In this document: one piece after another, positions 1 through 4,677 of the stretch
Position numbering within the stretch: the first letter of the stretch is position 1
How the letters are laid out: the number at the start of each line of letters is the position of its first letter
Source of the DNA: Acidobacteriaceae bacterium
GTDB lineage: Bacteria; Acidobacteriota; Terriglobia; Terriglobales; Acidobacteriaceae
Assembly: GCA_003140705.1 (NCBI GenBank)
Contig: PLKU01000183.1
Coordinates: forward strand, 12,533-18,569
Reading direction: 5' to 3'
DNA length: 6,037 bases
Notes under the pieces: model-generated
What the model saw: only the letters and a program-made list of their open reading frames with translations
The model's database searches: none
What the model was told of the DNA's origin: nothing
Made by a program: the position numbers and the translations under genes

Positions 1-2
1 CC

Positions 3-164
3 AGGAGCAACGCTTATTCTGGACCTGCTAGGGAGAGCGAGCAACAACGGATTTTCGAATTCTTCGAGAATGAGGGGCTGAAGAAATGGGACACTGCCAC
101 CGCCGCCAAGGTTGCCGCGTCCGCACATTTGCCTAACTACTCTCCGCCACCCGAGGCAGGCTAG
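3..164 (+). CDS. C-terminal end of an unidentified protein (5' end outside window)
   Basis: The third forward frame is open from the window edge for 53 codons to a TAG at 162-164, while the other two forward frames hit stops within about 90 bases. The visible tail is hydrophilic with an acidic, aromatic stretch (QQRIFEFFENEGLKKW), then an Ala-rich segment and a Pro-rich end (LPNYSPPPEAG), which is a plausible flexible C-terminus. I do not recognise the family and there is no motif to suggest a function. It is followed by an A-rich spacer and the promoter region of the next gene, so the two are probably separate transcription units. The frame could be open by chance, so confidence is moderate. 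Confidence 0.45.
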   Translation, partial: RSNAYSGPARESEQQRIFEFFENEGLKKWDTATAAKVAASAHLPNYSPPPEAG

Positions 165-187
165 CGAAAAATAAAAGAAAAACAACT

Positions 188-216
188 TTGCGCGATCCGT
201 TCTCTGCGCGTAGACT
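188..216 (+). promoter_or_regulatory. Possible promoter of the small exported protein gene
   Basis: TTGCGC (188-193) and TAGACT (211-216) are separated by exactly 17 bases and would start transcription about 35 bases before the ATG at 259. The match to the sigma70 consensus is weak (3/6 and 4/6), so this is only a candidate. The preceding 165-186 stretch is A-rich (AAAATAAAAGAAAAAC), which could act as an UP-like element or simply be spacer. Confidence 0.3.
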
Positions 217-258
217 CTCGTCATCCCGGAAAAAACGAACAACTTGGAGGTTCAATCA

Positions 259-702
259 ATGAAGCACGGTGTACGTCTGACTGGAGCTTTGCTCCTTGCT
301 TTTGCCGTTTCGACCATCACTGCCCGTGCCCAGGTCCCCTACAGCCAGGGCACCGTCACGCGCGTGGTGCTCCTCAGCATCCTTCCCGGCCACTCCGATG
401 CGCTCTTCGCCGATTTGAAGAAGAACATCGTTCCACTGTGGGAAGCGGAAAAAAGCGCCGGCCTAATCCTCGACTACAGCCTCTTTCTCAATCAGACATC
501 GTCGGGCCCCAATGACTGGGATGTTGGCTACACTCTCACCTACAAGAACATGGCCGCCCTCGATGGCCTTCCCGACAAACTTTACGAGTTTCGCATGAAG
601 CAGTACGGTAGCAAAGAGGACGAGCAGAAAGTCATCGAAAAGCGCGTCGAAAACGCCAAGGTGGTTACTAGCAGCTTGCTGCGCGGCATCACTTTGCGAT
701 AG
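259..702 (+). CDS. Small exported protein, possibly ferredoxin-like alpha/beta fold
   Basis: This is a 147-residue protein. The ATG at 259 is chosen because GGAGG (246-250) lies 8 bases upstream; the longer frame from the TTG at 244 would put that ribosome site inside the gene. Residues 1-24 are a clear Sec signal peptide (basic start, hydrophobic LTGALLLAFAVSTI, cleavage at ARA before Q25). The mature part reads as strand (VTRVVLLSIL, 33-42), helix (HSDALFADLKKNIVPLWEAE), strand (ILDYSLFL), strand (WDVGYTLTY), then helical segments ending in a charged helix (EDEQKVIEKRVENAK). That order resembles dimeric alpha/beta-barrel proteins, but this is inferred from pattern alone. There are no cysteines and no visible catalytic motif. 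The likely location is the periplasm; the function is unknown. It appears to be a single-gene unit closed by the hairpin at 722-750. Confidence 0.85.
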   Translation: MKHGVRLTGALLLAFAVSTITARAQVPYSQGTVTRVVLLSILPGHSDALFADLKKNIVPLWEAEKSAGLILDYSLFLNQTSSGPNDWDVGYTLTYKNMAALDGLPDKLYEFRMKQYGSKEDEQKVIEKRVENAKVVTSSLLRGITLR

Positions 703-721
703 CTTCCTCTTTCGCTATTGC

Positions 722-750
722 CCGGCGGCGCAGTCTGTAAGCGCCGCCGG
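722..750 (+). terminator. Perfect 10-bp GC-rich hairpin after the exported protein gene
   Basis: CCGGCGGCGC (722-731) and GCGCCGCCGG (741-750) are perfectly complementary around a 9-base loop (AGTCTGTAA), 19 bases after the stop codon. The stem is very stable but no T-run follows (CTCTCACTTG), so it is either a terminator lacking a U-tract or a 3'-end stabilising hairpin. A similar hairpin would form in a transcript from the other strand. Confidence 0.6.
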
Positions 751-1161
751 CTCTCACTTGGGCTTGCAGTTCAGCATGTACTTTCCACTTAACGCCGTTC
801 CGGTCGTTCTGACCGCCAAACCGGACATTGAGTGGTCAAATGTTGATAACTGGGCTTTGCGTAATCTGAGACAGTTCTTTAGCCCAACTGCAGGGACGCG
901 GTGAGCCAGAGCACAAGCATACAGACGAATTGGCGACAGACCTGCCGGATCGCCGCTCAATGAGTGACATGGCCAGTTGATGTAAGTTGAGGATGCGTTT
1001 GTGACCGTTCATGTTCGTACGATCTCGCCCTTGGCGCAAAGATAAAGACGCGCCAAGAATGGGGACACGGCAATGTGTTCTTCCAGCTCCTAGTTCAGAA
1101 AGCGACGCACGGAGTTGCACTCGCGGCAATCGGAATAGGCGATCTGGGAATTCGACGTTGG
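751..1161. other. Gene-poor stretch left of the Fic element
   Basis: I see no convincing intact gene here. Open frames exist on both strands, but their translations are rich in Arg, Ser and Cys with no family pattern and no ribosome site. A minus-strand frame ending at 754 finishes in GKYMLNCKPK and could be the decayed C-terminus of a gene, but nothing upstream of it in that frame looks coding. The right edge (1090-1161) may contain the 3' part of a small minus-strand gene split by the insertion at 1170. Confidence 0.4.
1090..1161 (-). pseudogene. 3' part of the same putative split ORF
   Basis: After removing the element and one duplication copy, the minus-strand frame from 2609 continues here as PTSNSQIAYSDCRECNSV plus RRFLN and stops at TAG (1092-1090). 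The CREC pair together with the CGC of the other half could form a small metal-binding knuckle. This fragment has no start of its own. Confidence 0.33.
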
Positions 1162-1169
1162 GCCAAATG
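1162..1169 (+). repeat. Left target-site duplication (GCCAAATG)
   Basis: GCCAAATG directly abuts the outer end of the left terminal inverted repeat and recurs, in the same orientation, directly abutting the outer end of the right one at 2514-2521. Eight bases, perfect, with zero gap on both sides: the footprint of transposition. Confidence 0.88.
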
Positions 1170-1198
1170 GGTAGTGGGCTAGTTTGGATTTTCACAAC
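1170..1198 (+). repeat. Left terminal inverted repeat of the Fic cassette
   Basis: The repeat is 29 bp, starting GGTAGTG at the outer end and finishing CACAAC at the inner end. It matches the reverse complement of 2485-2513 at 27 of 29 positions; the differences are at repeat positions 7 (G here, A in the other copy) and 23 (T here, C in the other). The longest uninterrupted identical block is GGCTAGTTTGGATTT. Confidence 0.88.
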
Positions 1199-1298
1199 AT
1201 CGATCTGGCAGGAGAATTGCGTTTGTCGCTGTCTTGGAATTAATTGGCTTGATATTTCCGAGTAGGCCACGGCACATCCCGAACCCCGCAGCACCGTA

Positions 1299-2399
1299 CT
1301 ACCGCGAAACATGTTTGTCTTTTATGCGGTAACTTCTTGCCTTCTTGGATGGATTCTCGATAGTCAGAAAGCCTTCGTCGGCCCACTTTTCGCAAAGAAC
1401 AGACGCATAGCGACGGTTAAGCTGCAACAGCTCTGCTACGTCCCTTGACGTAAACTCAGCATCCATGAACCGAGCCAAGACAGTGCGCTTCTTTACGTCC
1501 AATCGGCTGGTCGGGCCCTTTTGAGCCTTCGCGAGAGCTGCACTCTTTTTCGCGTGTGCGTGAACCTTCTCAAAAGCCTCCGCCATTCCAGCCACGAAAT
1601 ACGCAATCCAGCCGGTAATGTCTGCCTCAGCACGGCCAAGGTGGTTGTTGTGCGATGGCCCAACGGAGATGGCGCCATAATAAGCGCTCAGGTCGTTGGC
1701 ATAATACTCCTCAAGAGAGTAGATGCCGTTCATTCCATAGCCGCCACGGTGGAGAATGAGGGTAGTCAGCAGCCGGGCGGTACGGCCGTTCCCGTCGTAA
1801 TACGGATGAATGGTCGCAAACTGGTAGTGAGCAATAGCGGCGCGCAGGGGAACAGGAAGGTCGTTCTTCGCATTCAGCCATGAGGCGAGCTCCGCCATAA
1901 GTCTTGGAACAGCGCTTGCCTCGGGCGGAAGATAGACGATCTCGTTCGTTCTGCTGTTGCGGATCACGTTCTGGCCATCGCGGTATGGCGTCGGCTTCCG
2001 CTTTCTTCCGCTGCCTATGACGAGGGCATGGATAGCTTGGATGACTCTCTCGGTGACCGCTACCCGTGATTGCGCGAGCCTTTGAACTTCCTCCAGGGCC
2101 GCGTAGTAGCCTTTCACCTCGCGCACATCGCGTTCGCGCCCTCGAATGCGCTGATTTTGTTCCACAACCTGTTCAACTTGTGCTTGAGAAAGAAGATTCC
2201 CTTCAATTGCGGTGGAATAGTGAGTAGAAACCAGCCACGCTGATTGCCGCAGACTCTCAAGCAAAACGGGCGTAAGCTCTAAATTACTGAGTTCGGTTTT
2301 GAGCCGTTCGATGCGGAGCAGGTCTTGCATAATGCCCGGTGTGATCGAATAGACCGGCTGAAACCCGTCCTTGATAGCCACTTTCCCTCCATACATCAT
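1299..2399 (-). CDS. Class II Fic-domain protein (probable protein AMPylase) with C-terminal winged helix
   Basis: This 366-residue protein has the usual length and layout of stand-alone Fic proteins. An N-terminal helical region carries the inhibitory motif S62-T-A-I-E66-G67, matching (S/T)xxxE(G/N). The Fic core contains a flap segment with Y156-L-P-P and the catalytic loop HPYYDGNGRTAR (198-209): base H198, metal ligand D202, anion-hole GNGR and R209. A C-terminal winged-helix-like domain (about 303-362, FTSRDVAELLQLNRRYASVLCEKWADEGFL) follows. Fic enzymes typically transfer AMP from ATP to a hydroxyl group on a target protein. With the inhibitory motif in its own N-terminus, it fits class II (auto-inhibited) Fic. 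All key residues are present, so it should be active once released; the target is unknown. It is the only cargo of the TIR-bounded element. The start is ambiguous: ATG-ATG at 2399 has no ribosome site, whereas GTG at 2381 (codon 7) follows GGAGG. Confidence 0.95.
   Translation of the reverse strand: MMYGGKVAIKDGFQPVYSITPGIMQDLLRIERLKTELSNLELTPVLLESLRQSAWLVSTHYSTAIEGNLLSQAQVEQVVEQNQRIRGRERDVREVKGYYAALEEVQRLAQSRVAVTERVIQAIHALVIGSGRKRKPTPYRDGQNVIRNSRTNEIVYLPPEASAVPRLMAELASWLNAKNDLPVPLRAAIAHYQFATIHPYYDGNGRTARLLTTLILHRGGYGMNGIYSLEEYYANDLSAYYGAISVGPSHNNHLGRAEADITGWIAYFVAGMAEAFEKVHAHAKKSAALAKAQKGPTSRLDVKKRTVLARFMDAEFTSRDVAELLQLNRRYASVLCEKWADEGFLTIENPSKKARSYRIKDKHVSR
2386..2390 (-). promoter_or_regulatory. 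Internal GGAGG ribosome site favouring a GTG start
   Basis: GGAGG on the minus strand (2390-2386) is followed after 4 bases by GTG (2381-2379), codon 7 of the long Fic frame. The upstream ATG pair has only AT-rich promoter sequence before it. The six residues removed (MMYGGK) carry no known motif, so the shorter 360-residue form is a realistic alternative. Confidence 0.45.
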
Positions 2400-2405
2400 G
2401 ACATT

Positions 2406-2414
2406 ATTATAGCA
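2406..2414 (-). promoter_or_regulatory. Extended -10 promoter of the Fic gene
   Basis: On the minus strand TGCTATAAT occurs at 2414-2406: a perfect TATAAT preceded by the extended TGn. No good -35 is seen at the proper spacing, which is acceptable for extended -10 promoters. Transcription starting about 7 bases downstream would begin at or next to the first ATG (2399), giving a leaderless message or one translated from the GTG at 2381. The promoter lies inside the mobile cassette, so the Fic gene carries its own expression signal. Confidence 0.6.
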
Positions 2415-2464
2415 TTAACTATGACAATAATCTTTCTGCGTTTGGAAGCCAGAAGACCCGCTAT

Positions 2465-2483
2465 CTGCTGTTCCAAACAGCAG
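2465..2483. repeat. Perfect 8-bp subterminal hairpin next to the right TIR
   Basis: CTGCTGTT (2465-2472) and AACAGCAG (2476-2483) pair perfectly around a 3-base loop, one base inside the inner edge of the right terminal repeat. No counterpart is seen inside the left repeat. It lies upstream of the Fic promoter, so it could block read-through into the element or form part of the end structure; its role is unknown. Confidence 0.5.
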
Positions 2484-2484
2484 C

Positions 2485-2513
2485 GTTGTGGAAATCCAAA
2501 CTAGCCTACTACC
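2485..2513 (-). repeat. Right terminal inverted repeat of the Fic cassette
   Basis: This is the inverted partner of 1170-1198, 29 bp with 27 identities. Read on the minus strand from the outer end it starts GGTAGTA and finishes CACAAC. Its outer edge directly touches the right GCCAAATG duplication. Confidence 0.88.
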
Positions 2514-2521
2514 GCCAAATG
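2514..2521 (+). repeat. Right target-site duplication (GCCAAATG)
   Basis: This is a perfect copy, in direct orientation, of 1162-1169, beginning at the base after the right terminal inverted repeat. Confidence 0.88.
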
Positions 2522-2528
2522 CAATGCC

Positions 2529-2557
2529 TTGACACCCGCAGACTAGCAGATGATAAT
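2529..2557 (+). promoter_or_regulatory. Sigma70-type promoter of the secreted two-repeat protein gene
   Basis: TTGACA (2529-2534, perfect) and GATAAT (2552-2557, 5/6) are separated by the ideal 17 bases. Transcription would start near 2564, giving a leader of about 96 bases before the ATG at 2660. It is the best promoter in the window and lies only 15 bases beyond the right end of the Fic cassette, so the insertion stopped just short of the promoter but replaced its upstream DNA. Confidence 0.7.
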
Positions 2558-2659
2558 TGGCCAGCTTCCCGAGCCGTCCTTTTTGGCGGATTCGATCCTT
2601 CCGTGGCATTCCTTCCTTCTTCATGGCTTCATAATCAAACCACTCGTTAAGGAGAAACT

Positions 2660-3436
2660 ATGATGAAACGTCTCTGCGTAAGCGTGTGCGCTGTTATGTG
2701 TTTACTGGCCTTGAGCCGGACGTGTGTAGCCCAGTCGAATCCCTGGAACGGTTCATGGAAGCTCGACACGTCCTCTCTCAAGTTCGAGGGTGCAACTTTT
2801 TCCGTGGCTACCGACGCAGATGGCTTCACAGTGACGCGCGGAGGCCAGGCGCAACCAAAAGTTGTGTGCGACGGAACGGCGCAGAAGTCCACGAATGACA
2901 CGACATTGACTTGCACCAAGTCGGCAAATGGATATGCGATTGCCGCGAGCATGGATGGCAAGACGACGCGGAAAACGACGATTTCGATCTCTGACGATGG
3001 CAAGACCCGAACCAGCAAATCTGAATTCTTCCCAGCGGACGGGGAACCATACACAAGGACGACGATTTCCGGACGGGTTTCAGGCGGACCAGGATCGGCC
3101 GGCGAATGGAAAGAGGTCAAATCTTCCTCGTCTCAAGACAGCGGGGTTCTTTCCATCGCAGTCAATGGCGACACAGTTGACTTCAAGGAGACGGACAGCC
3201 CGAAGCCGATCACCTGCAAGCTCGATGGTACGGAGACGAAGTTTCCCGGTGGGGGATCGATGTCGGTGAAGCTTGCCGATCCTCATACGCTGAAAGTGAC
3301 CTATAAAGACGGCGACGGGAAGGTGCGCCGTGAGAACACGTTTGCGCTTGGCGAGGACGGCACGACGATCACAGAGACTGACGTTACCCCGGCACCGTCA
3401 CCCTCAACATTGTCGGTGGTCCTTCACAAGATCTAA
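2660..3436 (+). CDS. Secreted protein of unknown function with two homologous halves
   Basis: This 258-residue protein starts at an ATG behind AAGGAG (2649-2654); a second ATG directly follows at 2663. Residues 1-24 form a Sec signal peptide (MKR, then hydrophobic VCAVMCLLALS, cleavage after CVA). The mature protein seems to be an internal duplication. Half one (about 29-135) begins NPWNGSWKL and has VVCDGT, LTCTKSANGYAIAASMDGK and TTISISDDGKTRT. Half two (about 147-258) begins SAGEWKEVK and has ITCKLDGT, then MSVKLADPHTLKVTYKDGDGK and ENTFALGEDGTTITE. Each half keeps a Cys near DGT and a run of short beta-strands with D-G turns, suggesting two beta-barrel or lipocalin-like modules. Similar secreted beta-rich proteins are frequent in Acidobacteriota, which is an impression rather than a search result. 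No catalytic residues are recognisable. It is a single-gene unit with its own promoter. Confidence 0.9.
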   Translation: MMKRLCVSVCAVMCLLALSRTCVAQSNPWNGSWKLDTSSLKFEGATFSVATDADGFTVTRGGQAQPKVVCDGTAQKSTNDTTLTCTKSANGYAIAASMDGKTTRKTTISISDDGKTRTSKSEFFPADGEPYTRTTISGRVSGGPGSAGEWKEVKSSSSQDSGVLSIAVNGDTVDFKETDSPKPITCKLDGTETKFPGGGSMSVKLADPHTLKVTYKDGDGKVRRENTFALGEDGTTITETDVTPAPSPSTLSVVLHKI

Positions 3437-3488
3437 GGCCGGTTCCAGGCCACTACCGCGCAGAGTCTAGATGCGCTTGAACAGGCTG

Positions 3489-3546
3489 AACTGGAAGGAC
3501 TGGGGCGCACTGCATGGGGTGAGGTGCGTTTCCAGTTCGGTTTTTT
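3489..3546 (+). terminator. Terminator-like structure after the two-repeat protein
   Basis: AACTGGAA (3489-3496) pairs perfectly with TTCCAGTT (3530-3537), and inside it CGCAC (3506-3510) pairs with GTGCG (3524-3528). Three bases after the outer stem is a run of six T (3541-3546). The internal loop is asymmetric (9 bases on one side, 1 on the other), so the fold is weaker than a classic terminator. It begins 52 bases after the stop codon and could alternatively be part of the repeat-like element that follows. Confidence 0.4.
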
Positions 3547-3585
3547 GCGGGTACGGGCTGCGGGTGCGCGGGGCACGGCTGCTGC

Positions 3586-3656
3586 TGACCCTGTCCTTGA
3601 GAGACAAGAACAAAGACAAAAGCAAAAACACCGAATCGCAGCTGTTGACAGGGTCA
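3586..3656. repeat. Inverted-repeat-flanked A/C-rich intergenic element
   Basis: TGACCCTGTC (3586-3595) and GACAGGGTCA (3647-3656) are perfect 10-bp inverted repeats 51 bases apart. Between them lies a strongly biased run made of A, C and G only (about 3600-3632, built of CAAAGACAAAAGCAAAAAC-type units), which breaks from the surrounding composition. Short open frames over it give low-complexity K/Q/R/D-rich peptides that are not real proteins. The arrangement resembles dispersed intergenic repeats (REP or MITE type). With one copy visible I cannot show that it is repeated. Confidence 0.4.
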
Positions 3657-3748
3657 CTCCATATCAAATGCTGAGTAGGCGACGATCAGACCGACGCCCC
3701 GACCTGAGGACTGCGTCGAAGAAGACTCAACATCTGCGATTAATATTC

Positions 3749-3778
3749 TTGCCCTGTATCAGGGGGTGTGCATATACT
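3749..3778 (+). promoter_or_regulatory. Candidate promoter of the four-helix membrane protein gene
   Basis: TTGCCC (3749-3754) and TATACT (3773-3778, 5/6) are 18 bases apart, about 90 bases before the ATG at 3866. A short dyad, CCCTG-TAT-CAGGG (3752-3764), overlaps the -35 and spacer and could be a protein-binding site. The -35 match is poor. Confidence 0.4.
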
Positions 3779-3865
3779 TGTGCGATTGTCCCGCAGGGTG
3801 CGTCAGCCGAAGGTTGAGTCATTTGTTTTCTTGAGTTTCCCCCAATGAAAGAACAAGGAGGAAGT

Positions 3866-4288
3866 ATGGGAAAAATCAACATGGGTCGTGTACTAATTTC
3901 GGGCCTAGTTGCCGGGATTGTTTTAGATGTTCTCGGCTACCTTGTAGATGGGATTCTGCTGGCGCCGCGATGGGCGAGCGGAATGAAGGCGCTCGGGCAT
4001 GCCGACTTTGCATCAAACCAGTGGATTTGGTTCAACCTCCTCGGACTCGTCACTGGAATTGCAATGATCTGGATATATGCCGGAATTCGGCCACGCTGTG
4101 GCGCCGGACCGAAGACAGCGGCTCTCGCGGGCCTGGTCGTGTGGGTCGTCGGTTCGTTGGTCCCCAATCTCAGCTTCATGTGGGCTGCGGGCCTTTTTTC
4201 GCACCACCTAGCTGCGATGACAACTGCTGGCAACCTTGTGGAGTTTGTCGTCGGGGCGATTGCCGGAGCCGCTCTCTACAAGGAATAG
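3866..4288 (+). CDS. Small integral membrane protein with four predicted helices
   Basis: This 140-residue protein starts at the ATG at 3866, which follows a consensus AAGGAGG (3855-3861) by 4 bases; an in-frame ATG at 3845 lies upstream of that site and is unlikely. Four hydrophobic segments are visible: VLISGLVAGIVLDVLGYLV, IWFNLLGLVTGIAMIWIYA, TAALAGLVVWVVGSLV and NLVEFVVGAIAGAALY. They are linked by a short loop with APRWASGMKALG, a basic Pro/Gly loop (GIRPRCGAGPKT) and an aromatic FMWAAGLFSHH segment, and the protein ends ALYKE. This pattern (WxxxMKALG, YAxIRPRxGxGPKTA, C-terminal LYKE) is familiar from a widespread uncharacterised bacterial membrane protein family; no function is known to me. 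It sits alone between its own promoter region and a strong terminator. Confidence 0.88.
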   Translation: MGKINMGRVLISGLVAGIVLDVLGYLVDGILLAPRWASGMKALGHADFASNQWIWFNLLGLVTGIAMIWIYAGIRPRCGAGPKTAALAGLVVWVVGSLVPNLSFMWAAGLFSHHLAAMTTAGNLVEFVVGAIAGAALYKE

Positions 4289-4333
4289 CTAACACCGTCG
4301 CGCCGATCCCCATCAAGGCAAGCCGCACCTACA

Positions 4334-4375
4334 CCGTGCAGGCATGGAATCAGCCCGGCCTGCACGGCTTTTCTT
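4334..4375 (+). terminator. Intrinsic terminator after the membrane protein gene
   Basis: CCGTGCAGGC (4334-4343) and GCCTGCACGG (4358-4367) form a perfect 10-bp stem with a 14-base loop, followed by CTTTTCTT (4368-4375). It lies about 45 bases after the stop codon. This is the clearest Rho-independent terminator in the window. Confidence 0.75.
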
Positions 4376-4483
4376 GCATCAAGGGGTCTCTGCGATTTTC
4401 GCTTGAGATCTTTGCGAGGGGCAAGTGCAGATTGGTTTCGCACAGGACTAGCGATGCGTTCCAATGGAGCGTAGACTTCGGCC

Positions 4484-4654
4484 ATGGAGAACCTACTCTT
4501 TCATCGGCCGTGTCCAAAGTGCCAAGCAAAGGAGAGGGAGCCTTGCAGGGATGAGGCCGGGGTGGCGATTCGTGGAGTTCATACAGAACGTTGTCTAAAG
4601 AAGGCGCGCAAGGAAGCGATAACGGACGGCCCTAGAGTGAAGCCGCCGGGGTAG
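4484..4654 (+). CDS. Short Cys/His zinc-finger-like protein (56 aa)
   Basis: The ATG at 4484 opens a frame to TAG (4652-4654), encoding 56 residues. It begins MENLLFHRPCPKCQAKEREP and then has CRDEAGVAIRGVHTERCLKK. The likely metal ligands are C10 and C13 (CPKC), C21 (PCR), H33 and C37 (HTERC). The spacing CPxC - x7 - CR - G - H - x3 - C is that of the small zinc-binding domains common in phage and actinobacterial proteins (consensus roughly CPxCxAxPGxPCRxxxG...H..R). The tail is basic (KKARKEAITDGPRVK), which would suit nucleic-acid binding. The ribosome site is poor: the nearest GGAG is 14 bases upstream. It ends 23 bases before the DUF7662-like gene and may be co-transcribed with it. Ligand spacing makes a chance frame unlikely, but confidence stays moderate. 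Confidence 0.6.
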   Translation: MENLLFHRPCPKCQAKEREPCRDEAGVAIRGVHTERCLKKARKEAITDGPRVKPPG

Positions 4655-4677
4655 GTCGCGAAGAAGAAGGCAGGAAA

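Larger units (their letters stand above)
1170..2513 (-). mobile_element. Transposase-less mobile insertion cassette carrying a Fic gene
   Basis: This 1344-bp unit is bounded by 29-bp inverted repeats matching at 27 positions and flanked by identical 8-bp direct repeats (1162-1169 and 2514-2521). Its only gene is the Fic protein on the minus strand, centred with 100 bases to the left repeat and 85 to the right. No transposase frame exists inside, so mobility would have to be supplied in trans by a related insertion sequence elsewhere in the genome. Such IS-ended, cargo-only units have been called mobile insertion cassettes. The ends begin 5'-GG. Eight-bp duplications are known for the IS6, ISL3, IS66 and IS256 groups among others, and I cannot assign one from the ends alone. 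The intact, perfect duplication suggests the insertion is recent. The orientation given follows the Fic gene. Confidence 0.85.
2514..2609 (-). pseudogene. 5' part of a small ORF apparently split by the Fic cassette
   Basis: On the minus strand an ATG at 2609 is preceded by a purine-rich ribosome-like stretch (AAGGAAGGA). The frame encodes a basic start (MPRKDRIRQKGRLGKLANY), then a hydrophobic CGC-containing segment (HLLVCGCQGIAFG), and runs into the right end of the insertion. Joining it across the 8-bp duplication to 1161-1090 keeps the frame open and gives a 55-residue product with four cysteines as CxC and CxxC pairs (CGC, CREC). I do not recognise the family. Because a + strand promoter also lies within this stretch, the frame may be fortuitous. 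Confidence 0.35.
3437..3748. other. Intergenic gap before the membrane protein gene
   Basis: This stretch has no supportable gene. It holds the terminator-like structure at 3489-3546, a GC-rich part (3547-3585) and the inverted-repeat element at 3586-3656. Overlapping open frames on both strands across 3433-3817 have biased, low-complexity translations and no ribosome sites. Confidence 0.5.

Noticed and set aside
851..886. TGGGCT / AGCCCA inverted repeat
   Set aside because: The stem is only 6 bp with a 24-base loop, not adjacent to any gene end and without a T-run. It is likely chance.
754..960. 68-codon minus-strand frame ending GKYMLNCKPK
   Set aside because: The last 20 residues look vaguely protein-like, but the upstream part does not and there is no ribosome site. 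At best it is a decayed remnant.
836..1312. 158-codon minus-strand open frame and the overlapping plus-strand frame 1011-1265
   Set aside because: They run across the left end of the inserted element and its target duplication, have no ribosome site, and give Arg/Ser/Cys-rich translations without family pattern. They are artefacts of the junction.
1170..2513. The inverted repeats as chromosomal integron or tyrosine-recombinase att sites
   Set aside because: Long outward-matched terminal repeats with an abutting 8-bp direct duplication are the footprint of a DDE transposase. Site-specific recombination would not create such a duplication.
2415..2624. 69-codon minus-strand frame through the right end of the element
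   Set aside because: Its second half is the translated terminal repeat and promoter of the Fic cassette, so the present-day frame is a fusion across an insertion junction. Only the part outside the element may be an old gene.
3970..4554. 194-codon plus-strand frame across the membrane protein gene
   Set aside because: It is an out-of-frame reading of a convincing membrane protein and runs through its terminator; the Cys/Arg/Ser-rich composition is typical of a shadow frame.
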